From contig JAZQAG010000030.1 in assembly GCA_045545095.1 (NCBI GenBank), positions 1 through 64,000 of the forward strand: DNA of 64,000 bases, written 5' to 3'. Origin of the DNA: Phocaeicola_A sp045545095. GTDB lineage: Bacteria; Bacteroidota; Bacteroidia; Bacteroidales; Bacteroidaceae. The translations under genes and the position numbers were made by a program. The notes beneath the pieces were generated by a model. It made no database searches. It was not told the origin of the DNA and saw only the letters and a program-made list of their open reading frames with translations. How positions within the stretch are numbered: the stretch's first letter is position 1; each line of letters begins with the position of its first letter. Shown here piece after piece: positions 52,516 to 61,484 of the stretch.

Positions 52516-54057
52516 TTAGCAAAGTGACTTATTCAGCATATAATAAATCTCGTTCATGCGAAGTTCCTGCTTGAATGAGCTGATAGTGGTGTCTTTGTTG
52601 ATCTTTACATATTCGATACCAACAATCTCTGCAAAGTCTTCCCAATACTCCTCGGTAATGTCATAAGAGAATGCACTGTGGTGTGTTCCGCCTGCAAGAA
52701 TCCATGCTCCGGCACCAATCTCAAATGTGGGTTGTGGAATCCAGAGGGCAGATGCAACAGGAAGGTTAGGCATTGGTTTCGGCTCGATACATTCAACCTC
52801 TTGAGAGATAAGACGGAAGCGGTTGCCAAGGTCAACGACAGTAGCTTTGATACCACGACCTACCTTAGAGGTGAATACGAGACGGGCTGTCTGTTGCTTG
52901 CGGATACCGATGCCGAGGAAGTGAACTTCTAGTTTGGGCTTGTCAACTGCGATGAGCGGACAAATCTCGAGCATGTGGCTCTGGAGGCAAGATGAACGGT
53001 CGCCAGCGAAGTTGAGGGTATAGTCTTCGAGGAATGAGCATCCGATAGGCATACCATGCTGGATAACCCAAAGTGTGCGGCAGAGGCAAGCTGTCTTCCA
53101 GTCACCTTCAGCACCGAAACCGATACCTTCAGCCATAAGACGTTGAGAAGCAAGACCCGGAATCTGATCGAAGCCTACGAAGTTGGGATCGTTGATGTCT
53201 GCATCACCGAGGTCGTCAAAGTTAGTGGTGAAAGCTGTTGCTCCTTCGTCTGCCAATACGCGACGCAGTGCAATTTCTGCCTTGGCGGCATTCTTAACTT
53301 TCTCCCAATAAACCTCTTCGCCACTCTCGTCAATCTTGATTTCGTATTCTTTCTTGTACTCCTCAACAAGTGCGTCGGCTTCTTCGTCAGTTACTTTCTT
53401 GAGATAATCCATCAAAGAAGAAACAGGATAGTAGTCAACGTGGTATCCCATGCGTTGTTCGAATTCTACACGGTCACCATCGGTAACGGCAACATTGTTC
53501 ATGTTCATACCGAACATAAGGCAACGAGTGTTTTTGGCATCAGCAACACCTGCTGCTACACGTGCCCATACGGCAATCTTCTCCTGTACCTCTTCGTTTT
53601 TCCAGTAGCCACAAACCACCTTGCGGGGTACACGCATACGAGTGCAGATATGACCGAACTCGATATCACCGTGAGCTGACTGGTTAAGGTTCATGAAGTC
53701 CATGTCGATGGTTTCCCAAGGAATTTCGGCATTGTACTGAGTGTGGAAGTGAAGAAGTGGCTTTTGCAATGTCTGAAGAGCCTTAATCCACATCTTGGCA
53801 GGTGAGAAGGTGTGCATCCAAGTGATTACACCGATACACTTCTCATCGTTGTTGGCAGCTTTCATTACAGCTTCAGCCTCTTTGGAAGAGTTGGCTGTAC
53901 CTTTATAAACTACCTTGATAGGAAGTTTGCCACTGTTGTTAAGACCCTCAACCATCTCTTTTGAGTGTCCATCTACTATCTTGACTGTTTCGCCGCCATA
54001 GAGCAACTGGGCACCTGTGACCCACCAAATTTCATACTGTTCAAAAATGTTTGCCAT
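52516..54057 (-). CDS. araA: L-arabinose isomerase
   Basis: 513-residue AraA converting L-arabinose to L-ribulose. Start EQYEIWWVTGAQLLYGGETV. ITWMHTFSPAKMWIKALQTLQKPLLHFHTQYN is the typical binding region, HGDIEFGHICTRMR a further conserved block; DRSSCLQSHMLEICPLI and GTHHSAFSYDI carry metal-binding His/Glu residues. Length and motifs are typical. It lies between araD and the araB-like kinase in a run on the minus strand. Confidence 0.96.
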   Translation of the reverse strand: MANIFEQYEIWWVTGAQLLYGGETVKIVDGHSKEMVEGLNNSGKLPIKVVYKGTANSSKEAEAVMKAANNDEKCIGVITWMHTFSPAKMWIKALQTLQKPLLHFHTQYNAEIPWETIDMDFMNLNQSAHGDIEFGHICTRMRVPRKVVCGYWKNEEVQEKIAVWARVAAGVADAKNTRCLMFGMNMNNVAVTDGDRVEFEQRMGYHVDYYPVSSLMDYLKKVTDEEADALVEEYKKEYEIKIDESGEEVYWEKVKNAAKAEIALRRVLADEGATAFTTNFDDLGDADINDPNFVGFDQIPGLASQRLMAEGIGFGAEGDWKTACLCRTLWVIQHGMPIGCSFLEDYTLNFAGDRSSCLQSHMLEICPLIAVDKPKLEVHFLGIGIRKQQTARLVFTSKVGRGIKATVVDLGNRFRLISQEVECIEPKPMPNLPVASALWIPQPTFEIGAGAWILAGGTHHSAFSYDITEEYWEDFAEIVGIEYVKINKDTTISSFKQELRMNEIYYMLNKSLC

Positions 54058-54103
54058 AATTCTTTATAGTTTTAATGTTAATGAATATACATTGATAAAT
54101 TTT

Positions 54104-54805
54104 TTAATGCTTTTGGCCTTTTTGTCCGTAATAGGCATTGGGACCATGCTTGCGGTTATAATGCTTCTCAACCAAAAGGGGATTCATGGTTGTTTCCGGA
54201 TTGAGCGTGAATGAGATGTAAGCCATCTTGGCACACTGTTCCATTACCTTGGCATTATAAACGGCATTTGCAGGACTTGTTCCCCATGAGAACGGACCAT
54301 GATTCTTTACAAGAACACCTGGTGTGTGGTCTGGGTTGATGCCTTCAAAACGTTTAACTATTACATTTCCTGTCTCCAATTCATATTCACCTTCCACTTC
54401 AGCTTTAGTCATATCATCGGTACATGGGATGGCTTTGTAGAAATAGTCTGCATGAGTGGTACCAATGTTTGGAATATCTTTGCCTGCTTGAGCCCATGCT
54501 GTAGCATAAGTAGAGTGGGTGTGGACTACTCCCTGGATATTGGGGAATGCACGATAGAGAACGAGGTGGGTAGGAGTATCAGATGAAGGATTCAAATCAC
54601 CTTCAACCACCTTTCCTGTATGGAGATCTACCACTACCATATCAGACGCTTTCATGTCATCGTAACTTACTCCACTGGGTTTGATAACAACCAGTCCTTT
54701 TTCACGGTCGATACCTGACACATTACCCCAAGTGAATATTACCAATCCTTGTTTGACAAGGTCGAGGTTGGCTTGGAATACTTTTTCTTTGAGTTCTTCG
54801 AGCAT
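54104..54805 (-). CDS. araD: L-ribulose-5-phosphate 4-epimerase
   Basis: 233-residue class II aldolase-fold epimerase making D-xylulose-5-phosphate. Motifs: FTWGNVSGIDREKGLVVIKPSG, TPTHLVLYRAFPNIQGVVHTHS (metal-binding His pair), and VLVKNHGPFSWG (third metal His). The zinc ligands and family length are as expected. Sits between araR and araA. Confidence 0.95.
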   Translation of the reverse strand: MLEELKEKVFQANLDLVKQGLVIFTWGNVSGIDREKGLVVIKPSGVSYDDMKASDMVVVDLHTGKVVEGDLNPSSDTPTHLVLYRAFPNIQGVVHTHSTYATAWAQAGKDIPNIGTTHADYFYKAIPCTDDMTKAEVEGEYELETGNVIVKRFEGINPDHTPGVLVKNHGPFSWGTSPANAVYNAKVMEQCAKMAYISFTLNPETTMNPLLVEKHYNRKHGPNAYYGQKGQKH

Positions 54806-54849
54806 AATATTTAATATTTAAAGTTAGTATATTACCTTATTTATATATG

Positions 54850-55527
54850 TCATAACTTGAATCTTGGGTCGCGGTTATATGCCTTATTGTTGAATTTGTA
54901 CAGATAGGCACCTCGGCGCGAACCGGATTTGTCAATCATTTCTGTCTTTTCTATGTAATCCATCTCAGCCACTTTCTTGCGAAAGTTACGCTTGTCGATG
55001 GGTTCTCCCTGAATCGTCTCATAAAGGGATTGCATTTGGCTTAATGTGAAGAGACGGGGGAGAAGATTGAGGCCAATAGGCTCAAGTGATGCTTTGCGGC
55101 ACATCAGTTCTCTGGCTTTTTGAATCATGGCGGGGTGGTCAAAACCCAGATTAGGCAATTGGTGGATATTTATCCACTGTGCATTGTGTTTTTCTACCAA
55201 TTTACGGTCATACTCATCTATATTGATAAGTGCATAGTAGGCAACGGATATAACCCGTTCGCCCGGGTCGCGGTCAACCTCGCCAAAGGCTCCGACCTGT
55301 TCCATATACACATTTTCGAGACCGGTCAGTTCTTTCAATACGCGTTTGGCGGCAGCATCTACGCTTTCATTTTGTTGTACAAAACCACCCATCAACGACC
55401 ATTTGCCCTTTTCTGGTTCAAAATTACGTTTCAGCAGGAGCAGACTGAGTTCACCTTCGTTCAAGCCGAAGATGATGCAATCTACCGAAACGTAGAACTG
55501 AGGGTTGATGTTGTAATAGGCGGTCAC
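54850..55527 (-). CDS. araR: Nudix-like transcriptional regulator of arabinose utilisation
   Basis: 225 residues. Residues about 8-150 are a Nudix fold (YVSVDCIIFGLNEGELSLLLLKR). The Nudix box GGFVQQNESVDAAAKRVLKEL has lost key residues of REUxEE, reading RVLKEL, so hydrolysis is unlikely. Residues about 155-225 form a winged HTH (LFTLSQMQSLYETIQGEPIDKRNFRKKVAEMD). This is the NrtR-family AraR architecture known from Bacteroides thetaiotaomicron, where L-arabinose releases the repressor from DNA. Position among araD, araA, kinase and symporter fits. The operator is probably the palindrome at 58834-58847. Confidence 0.9.
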   Translation of the reverse strand: MTAYYNINPQFYVSVDCIIFGLNEGELSLLLLKRNFEPEKGKWSLMGGFVQQNESVDAAAKRVLKELTGLENVYMEQVGAFGEVDRDPGERVISVAYYALINIDEYDRKLVEKHNAQWINIHQLPNLGFDHPAMIQKARELMCRKASLEPIGLNLLPRLFTLSQMQSLYETIQGEPIDKRNFRKKVAEMDYIEKTEMIDKSGSRRGAYLYKFNNKAYNRDPRFKL

Positions 55528-55564
55528 TTGTCAAATTATGAATTGTGAATTATGAATTATGAGA

Positions 55565-55614
55565 GCTACAAGCTACGAGGTTCGATATTCACTTCGTCAC
55601 TCGTAGCTTGTAGC
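55565..55614 (-). other. 15-bp perfect hairpin between symporter and araR genes
   Basis: GCTACAAGCTACGAG (55565-55579) pairs perfectly with CTCGTAGCTTGTAGC (55600-55614) across 20 nt, just after the symporter stop. No T run follows, so it may stabilise the symporter message end and lower regulator expression. Confidence 0.6.
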
Positions 55615-55625
55615 TTGTCATTTAT

Positions 55626-57548
55626 TTACCAGAGGCAGATATAAAGCAATGCAGTGATTGCACAAATACCGAATGAACCCCAAGTGTAACCGCGAGTAGT
55701 GGCAAACAGGCTGAGGTTGATAGGCAAGGCCTTCGGATCTTTCACAGTGTCGATAGAGTTGCTATAGAGCCATACAGCGTTGCAACCAACCAATACACCG
55801 AAGAAAATGAATGCCTGGAAGCCGATGTCATTCAGGTAAGCTGACCATGAAGTTGAAGTTCCAAAAGCAACAACTACAAGAGCGGCAATGATGAAGAATG
55901 CACCTACACATCCGATAATCTTTGACCACTTCAACATCTGAGCCTTGTCGGCAGCACTAACTTCTTCAGCCTTCACAAACTTCTTGTCGAGGTAAGAGAT
56001 AAGGATGAAGAATGTTACCAAAATGATGAAGATGTAACCGGCACGGAGCTGGAAAGCCACATCGGGCAAACAAATCTTGAAGATAACACCCATCGGGATG
56101 GTAAGGATTGAAGTCCAGATGGCTGCGGTAGAAGAAGCACGCTTCCAAAGCAGACCCAAACCGAATACGGTGATGATACCCGGATAGATGAAGCCAGAAT
56201 ATTCCTGGATGTACTGGAAGGCTTGGTCAAGACCACCGAGCAAAGGCTTAACGGCAACAGCAGCGATAATCAATGCGGCAAGGGCTGTCAGACGACCTAC
56301 GTTCACCAACTTCTTGTCAGAAGCACCCTTGTTGATGTACTTCTTGTAGATATCCATTGTGAAGAGGGTTGAGGTTGAGTTGAACATAGATGCCAATGAA
56401 GAGATGATGGCAGCTGTCAATGCGGCAAATGACAATCCCTTGATACCAGTTGGAGTAAAGTTGCGGATCAACCAAGGATAAGCATCGTCTGAACGGTTGA
56501 TGGCACCTTGGAGGTTCAAACTTTCAAAAGCATCAGGATTCTGCATGATATAGAATGCACAAATACCGGGAATAACAACGATGAACGGGATAAGAATCTT
56601 CAAAAAACCTGCGAAGATAAGACCTTTCTTGGCTTCATCGATACTCTTGGCAGCAAGACCTTTCTGGATGATATACTGGTTGAAACCCCAGTAACCCAAG
56701 TTGGTCAACCATACACCACCTACAACGGCTACGATACCTGGTACGTTAGCATATGCTTCGGGGTCGTGGCTCTCCTGAATAATCAGGTGGAAGTGAGGGT
56801 CAGTCAAATATTTACCGGTTGTCAAATCGTCGAAGATTTGTCCGAATGCGCTAAATGCCCCGTCGGTACCCATTACAGCACCCATTTGGTCGAGAGCTAC
56901 ATAAGCAGTAACAAGACCACCACCAACGAGGAATGTTACCTGCATAACGTCTGTCCATGCAACAGAGGCCAAACCACCGTAGATTGAATAAATACCGGCA
57001 ACAACGAACAAACCGATGATGATGAGCATCTGCATAGAGATTTCATATCCCCAAATGCTGACCATTACACCTTGTACACCCAAAATCTGTTCGATGGCAA
57101 GGGCTCCCAACCAAGCTACAGAAGTCAAGTTTACGAATACATAGAGGAACAGCCACAAGATAGAGAAGGCAAGACCTACACCGTCGTTATAGCGTTCGTG
57201 CAAGAACTGTGGAATAGTGAAAATCTTACGGTCAATCATGATTGGCAACAAGAACTTACCGATGACAATCAGCGTTACGGCAGCCATAATTTCGTAAGCA
57301 GCGATAGCAATACCGTCAGCATAACCGGTACCAGACATACCGATGAACTGTTCGGCTGAAATGTTGGCAGCAATCAATGATGCACCCACGGCCCACCATG
57401 TCAAGGTGTTACCTGCCAAGAAGTAGTCGTTGGCACTTTTCTCTTTTCCGTCCTTGTCGCGGCTGAGGAAAAGACCCAATGCCACGAGGACTACAATGTA
57501 CACGCCAAAGATTATAAAATCAATGGTTTCAAATCCTGATGAACTCAT
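55626..57548 (-). CDS. Sodium/solute symporter (SSS family), probable arabinose transporter
   Basis: 640-residue inner-membrane transporter with about 14 hydrophobic segments. Start FETIDFIIFGVYIVVLVALGLFLSRD, SSS signature NDYFLAGNTLTWWAVGASLIAANISAEQFIGMSG, and YGGLASVAWTDVMQVTFLVGGGLV, FAALTAAIISSLASMFNST. It is SGLT-like, so a sodium-coupled sugar carrier. Placement between galM and araR makes L-arabinose (or galactose) the probable substrate. Second gene of the operon. Confidence 0.88.
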   Translation of the reverse strand: MSSSGFETIDFIIFGVYIVVLVALGLFLSRDKDGKEKSANDYFLAGNTLTWWAVGASLIAANISAEQFIGMSGTGYADGIAIAAYEIMAAVTLIVIGKFLLPIMIDRKIFTIPQFLHERYNDGVGLAFSILWLFLYVFVNLTSVAWLGALAIEQILGVQGVMVSIWGYEISMQMLIIIGLFVVAGIYSIYGGLASVAWTDVMQVTFLVGGGLVTAYVALDQMGAVMGTDGAFSAFGQIFDDLTTGKYLTDPHFHLIIQESHDPEAYANVPGIVAVVGGVWLTNLGYWGFNQYIIQKGLAAKSIDEAKKGLIFAGFLKILIPFIVVIPGICAFYIMQNPDAFESLNLQGAINRSDDAYPWLIRNFTPTGIKGLSFAALTAAIISSLASMFNSTSTLFTMDIYKKYINKGASDKKLVNVGRLTALAALIIAAVAVKPLLGGLDQAFQYIQEYSGFIYPGIITVFGLGLLWKRASSTAAIWTSILTIPMGVIFKICLPDVAFQLRAGYIFIILVTFFILISYLDKKFVKAEEVSAADKAQMLKWSKIIGCVGAFFIIAALVVVAFGTSTSWSAYLNDIGFQAFIFFGVLVGCNAVWLYSNSIDTVKDPKALPINLSLFATTRGYTWGSFGICAITALLYICLW

Positions 57549-57582
57549 TTTTCTTAGTTATTATTTTTAAGTGATTAATAAA

Positions 57583-58746
57583 TTATTTCTCTACGCCGAA
57601 TTTGAAGATACAACGGCTGTTGTATGTCTGTCCCGGTTCGAGGGTTGCAGTAGGCCAACCTTCGAGGTTAGACTTGTTGGGAGTGTCGGGGTATTTCTGT
57701 GTTTCCAGACAAAGTCCGGTACGTTGGTTATAAACGAAACCTTTCTTGCCAGTTACAGTTCCATCCAGGAAGTTTCCGCTGTACACTTGGATACCGGGCT
57801 CGTTAGTATAAACTTCTACAAATATGCCAGTAGTGGGGCAGAGGAGTTTGGCAGCCAAGAGGCTTTCGTCACCGTTTGTATTCAAGCACCAGTTGTGGTC
57901 ATATCCATTACCGTTCTTCAATTGTTCAAACTCAAAGTTGTCAATCTCTTCACCTACAACCTTACCCTGTGTGAAATCCATGGGAGTTCCTGCTACTGGA
58001 ACGATTTCGCCAGTTGTCATGTAAGTGGAGTCAACGGGAGTGTAGTTGTCAGCATTTACATAGAGGATATTGTCTGTAATCTGTTTGGTGGGATCTCCTG
58101 ACAAGTTGAAATAAGAGTGGTTGGTCATGTTAATGACAGTTTTCTTGTCTGTTGTAGCTTTATAATCAATGTCAATGGCATTGTCAGATGTCAAAGTGTA
58201 AGTGACAGTAGCTGTAACATTACCAGGGAAGTTTGCATCGCCATCAGGTGAGTTCATCACCAGTACAACAGTGCTGTCGTTAGATTTTGTTCCTTCGTAC
58301 ACTTGGTATTGCCATCCTTCGGGACCTCCGTGCAAGCAGTGGCCAAAGTTGTTTTGAGGTAATTGGATCTCTTCACCGTCAATCACAATCTTTCCTTGGT
58401 TGATACGGTTGGCATAACGGCCGATAGACGCACCAAAGTCTGTCTGATTGTTTTCAGGCAGATAAGCTCCTATGCTGTCCAATCCGAGTACCACATCTTT
58501 CATCTCACCGTTTTTGTCGGGCACCATGATAGATACGATACGTCCACCGAAGTTTGTGATACAAACCTCCATTCCTGCAGCATTTTTCAACACGTAGAGG
58601 TCTGTTTGTTTGCCGTTTACTTCTTTCTTGAAATTCTCAGGGTTCAAGCCTGAAAGTGTCAACTCTTGCTTGGGCTGCTGAGGAGCGCAAGCCACTAATA
58701 ATGACAGGGCTAAACCTGTCCCTAAAATACTTTTCATGCACTTCAT
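57583..58746 (-). CDS. galM: Aldose 1-epimerase (galactose mutarotase), lipoprotein
   Basis: 387 residues. N-terminal MKCMKSILGTGLALSLLVACAPQQ is a lipoprotein signal with lipobox LVAC, so the enzyme should sit in the periplasm or outer membrane. Catalytic region: GRYANRINQGKIVIDGE, NNFGHCLHGGPEGWQYQVY (His), MTNHSYFNLSGD (His), and a C-terminal glutamate in GLCLETQKYPDTPN. It interconverts anomers of galactose, arabinose or glucose before uptake. A second, cytoplasmic galM lies at 61485-62573. First gene of the arabinose operon; MKS, three codons later, is an alternative start. Confidence 0.92.
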   Translation of the reverse strand: MKCMKSILGTGLALSLLVACAPQQPKQELTLSGLNPENFKKEVNGKQTDLYVLKNAAGMEVCITNFGGRIVSIMVPDKNGEMKDVVLGLDSIGAYLPENNQTDFGASIGRYANRINQGKIVIDGEEIQLPQNNFGHCLHGGPEGWQYQVYEGTKSNDSTVVLVMNSPDGDANFPGNVTATVTYTLTSDNAIDIDYKATTDKKTVINMTNHSYFNLSGDPTKQITDNILYVNADNYTPVDSTYMTTGEIVPVAGTPMDFTQGKVVGEEIDNFEFEQLKNGNGYDHNWCLNTNGDESLLAAKLLCPTTGIFVEVYTNEPGIQVYSGNFLDGTVTGKKGFVYNQRTGLCLETQKYPDTPNKSNLEGWPTATLEPGQTYNSRCIFKFGVEK

Positions 58747-58792
58747 GATTCTTATTCCTAATAGGTTAAAAAATTAAATTCGAATTTGGGTG

Positions 58793-58847
58793 TAAAAGTA
58801 ACACTTATTTTCTTAGCAAGGAACACTTCTTGTATGTTATATAACAT
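58793..58847 (-). promoter_or_regulatory. Probable promoter and AraR operator for the arabinose operon
   Basis: Minus strand TACTTTTA (58800-58793) is one base from the -7 consensus. Upstream lies a perfect 14-bp palindrome ATGTTATATAACAT (58834-58847), about 88 nt before the galM start. The palindrome straddles where a regulator would control the promoter, so it is the leading candidate for the AraR site. Confidence 0.55.
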
Positions 58848-58894
58848 AAAATGGGCCTATTCATGTTTTTTATATACTGTTTGCGCGCACAACA

Positions 58895-58925
58895 AAAAAG
58901 GTGTGCCTGGAGGACACACCTTTTT
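58895..58925 (-). terminator. Terminator of the galactose operon
   Basis: AAAAAGGTGTG (58895-58905) pairs perfectly with CACACCTTTTT (58915-58925). It separates galK from the arabinose operon. Confidence 0.88.
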
Positions 58926-58949
58926 GCTATTTATGGTTTTCAATATGGA

Positions 58950-60110
58950 TTAAGCCAACTTGCGTGAACCGTCACCGATTACTACGTCAATGATGATAGG
59001 ATCTTTGCCGTATTTTTCTTTATATTTGGTCTTTACGGTTTCTACGAAAGGACCATAGAGGGCATCCTCTACGAGGTTGATGGTACATCCTCCGAAACCA
59101 CCACCCATGATACGTGAACCTGTCACACCGCAATCTTTGGCAATATCATTCAGGTAGTCAAGCTCTTCGCAGCTTACTTCGTAGTCTTTGCTCAAACCGG
59201 CATGAGTTTCATACATCATCTGGCCTACAGTTTCGTAGTCACCCTTCTGGAGAGCGTCGCAAACGGCCAATACACGGTCTGTTTCACCGATAGCATAAGT
59301 GGCACGACGGATATCCTCTTCGCTGCACTCAGCCTTAACCTCTTCCAGCATTTCCCAAGTACAGTCACGCAAAGTCTCAATGCCATCGTGACGTTTGGCA
59401 ATAGCGGCTACCACGTTTTCGCAACTCTGGCGACGATCGTTGTAAGGTGAACCTACCAATTCGTGCTTTACGCAAGAGTTTACGAGAACCAACTTGTAAC
59501 CTTGGGGATTCCATGGGAAGTATTCGAATTCTCCGCTACGGCAATCAAGACGCATCAGATAGCCTGCTTTACCGTGAACAGAAGCAAACTGGTCCATGAT
59601 ACCACACTTACAGCCGAGGTAGTTGTGCTCTGTTGCCTGACCAACTTTGGCCAGAGTCATCTTGTCAATCTTGTTGTCACCGAACAGGTCGTTGATAGCG
59701 AAGGCAAAGCAACTTTCAAGAGCAGCTGATGAAGACATACCTGCACCGAGGGGTACGTCACCTGCAAAAGCAGTGTCAAAACCTTCTACGGGTACACCCA
59801 ACTTCATCATTTCGCGAACAACGCCGAATACATAGCGGAAATGGCTTGCGTTAGGACCTTTCTCATCATCGATGTTGAACTCGTCATAGTCCTTCAAGTC
59901 GATAGAGTAGGCGCGTACGGTACGTGTTCCGTTAGGCTTGATTTCTGCAATCATACCCTGCTGTACAGCACCAGGGAATACGAATCCGCCATTATAATCG
60001 GTATGCTCACCAATCAGGTTGATACGACCTGGAGAAGCATAAACTGAACCTTCTGCATTGTTGAAGTGCTTTTTGAAGCGACTTCTTACGTCATCAATAG
60101 TAAGTCTCAT
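58950..60110 (-). CDS. galK: Galactokinase
   Basis: 386-residue GHMP kinase phosphorylating galactose at C1. Motif 1 PGRINLIGEHTDYNGGFVFP, motif 2 PLGAGMSSSAALESCFA, catalytic region KCGIMDQFAS, motif 3 GSRIMGGGFGGCTINLV. Length and all motifs are typical. Last gene of the galM-gluP-galK operon, 103 nt after the transporter, before a strong terminator. Confidence 0.96.
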   Translation of the reverse strand: MRLTIDDVRSRFKKHFNNAEGSVYASPGRINLIGEHTDYNGGFVFPGAVQQGMIAEIKPNGTRTVRAYSIDLKDYDEFNIDDEKGPNASHFRYVFGVVREMMKLGVPVEGFDTAFAGDVPLGAGMSSSAALESCFAFAINDLFGDNKIDKMTLAKVGQATEHNYLGCKCGIMDQFASVHGKAGYLMRLDCRSGEFEYFPWNPQGYKLVLVNSCVKHELVGSPYNDRRQSCENVVAAIAKRHDGIETLRDCTWEMLEEVKAECSEEDIRRATYAIGETDRVLAVCDALQKGDYETVGQMMYETHAGLSKDYEVSCEELDYLNDIAKDCGVTGSRIMGGGFGGCTINLVEDALYGPFVETVKTKYKEKYGKDPIIIDVVIGDGSRKLA

Positions 60111-60213
60111 ATGTTTTAAATTTAAAAGGTTTGATAATAATAATATTTCATTTATTTATGTAAAGGATGGCGGTAAACCGTTGAGGGTAAACCGCTATCC
60201 CTGTTTTGTTTCA

Positions 60214-61443
60214 TTATTTGCTCAATCCGATTTTAGAACCCTTCCAGCAGAACCAGAGTACGTAAATGTAGTAGATGAACATCATGGCGATGGCATAACC
60301 TACACCGAGGGCAGGATTGTCAACTACGATACCCATGAGCGGAGTCAATGTTGCAGCACCTACTACACCCAAGTTGATGATACCGGAAGCAGATTTGGTG
60401 TGAGGACCAAGTTCTTGGAGACCCAAATTGAATACCAAAGGCCACATTACAGAGTGGAACAGACCGGCTGCAAGCATGCAATATACTGATGCCATACCTG
60501 AAAGCAGGAAGCTGGTTCCTACGCAGATTGCACCACCGGCAATACAGAATGTCAGGATAGCGCGTGGTTGGAACTTGCTGAGTACGGCTGCTCCGATGAA
60601 ACGGCCTACCATCATTCCACCCCAATACATCCAAAGGTATTCTGTTGCAGTTCCGGGAAGGTTCGGGTCTGCCTTGAAATAAGCGGGAAGCATAGAAGGG
60701 ATACCAATCTCAAGACCCATGTACATAAAGATACCGAGAGCACCCAACCATACGTGCGGATATTTGAACACACTGCTCTTATATTCCTTCACTTCACCTG
60801 TAGATTCAGCAGCTTGCTCCTCTTCTTTGATTTCAGGAAGTTTCAAGAATACGAGGATCACACAGAGCAACAGAGTAAAGATACCTAATCCCAAATATGG
60901 GGCAGGTACAGCTGCGGGTGTAGGAATCTGGTTTCCGATAATTACAGAACCGATGAAAATAGGTGCCAATGTGGTAGCTACAGAGTTGAGTGCTTGTGAC
61001 AATGTCATGCGGAATGCACCTTTCTCAGGAGCACCAAGTACCATCACGTAAGGGTTGGCTACGAGTTGCAACATCACGATACCTAATGCAACCACGAACA
61101 TGCTACCCAAGAAATATGAGTAAACAACTGCTGTGCTGGCTTCAAGGTTAGATGAGATGGCAGCCCAATTGATGATGAATCCAAGACCTACAACGGCAAG
61201 ACCTAAAATAAGGGTCTTCTTGTATCCGATTTTACTCATCATGAATCCGAAGGGGATAGACATGATGTAGGCACCGTAGAAGGCTGTGTTTACCAATTGT
61301 CCTTGAGTATCACTGAGATTGAATGCTGTTTTGCAGAATTCAATCATTGAATTGTTCATTGTGGTAACGAAACCTATGAGGAAACATACCGCAATCACAA
61401 TGATAAGTGCGAACGTGTAGTTCGGTGTTTGTTTTTGACTCAT
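60214..61443 (-). CDS. gluP: Glucose/galactose MFS transporter (GluP/FucP family)
   Basis: 409-residue, 12-helix major facilitator. The start NYTFALIIVIAVCFLIGFVTTMNNSMI is typical of the FucP/GluP group, as are FGFMMSKIGYKKTLILGLAVV, VANPYVMVLGAPEKGAFRMTLSQALNSVATTLAPIFIG, and YWGGMMVGRFIGAA. It is a proton-coupled sugar carrier. Placement with galM and galK supports galactose as substrate; fucose or glucose cannot be excluded by sequence. Confidence 0.9.
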   Translation of the reverse strand: MSQKQTPNYTFALIIVIAVCFLIGFVTTMNNSMIEFCKTAFNLSDTQGQLVNTAFYGAYIMSIPFGFMMSKIGYKKTLILGLAVVGLGFIINWAAISSNLEASTAVVYSYFLGSMFVVALGIVMLQLVANPYVMVLGAPEKGAFRMTLSQALNSVATTLAPIFIGSVIIGNQIPTPAAVPAPYLGLGIFTLLLCVILVFLKLPEIKEEEQAAESTGEVKEYKSSVFKYPHVWLGALGIFMYMGLEIGIPSMLPAYFKADPNLPGTATEYLWMYWGGMMVGRFIGAAVLSKFQPRAILTFCIAGGAICVGTSFLLSGMASVYCMLAAGLFHSVMWPLVFNLGLQELGPHTKSASGIINLGVVGAATLTPLMGIVVDNPALGVGYAIAMMFIYYIYVLWFCWKGSKIGLSK

Positions 61444-61484
61444 TTTGTTTATAGTTTTAGTGATTAATAAATTCTCCTCTATTG

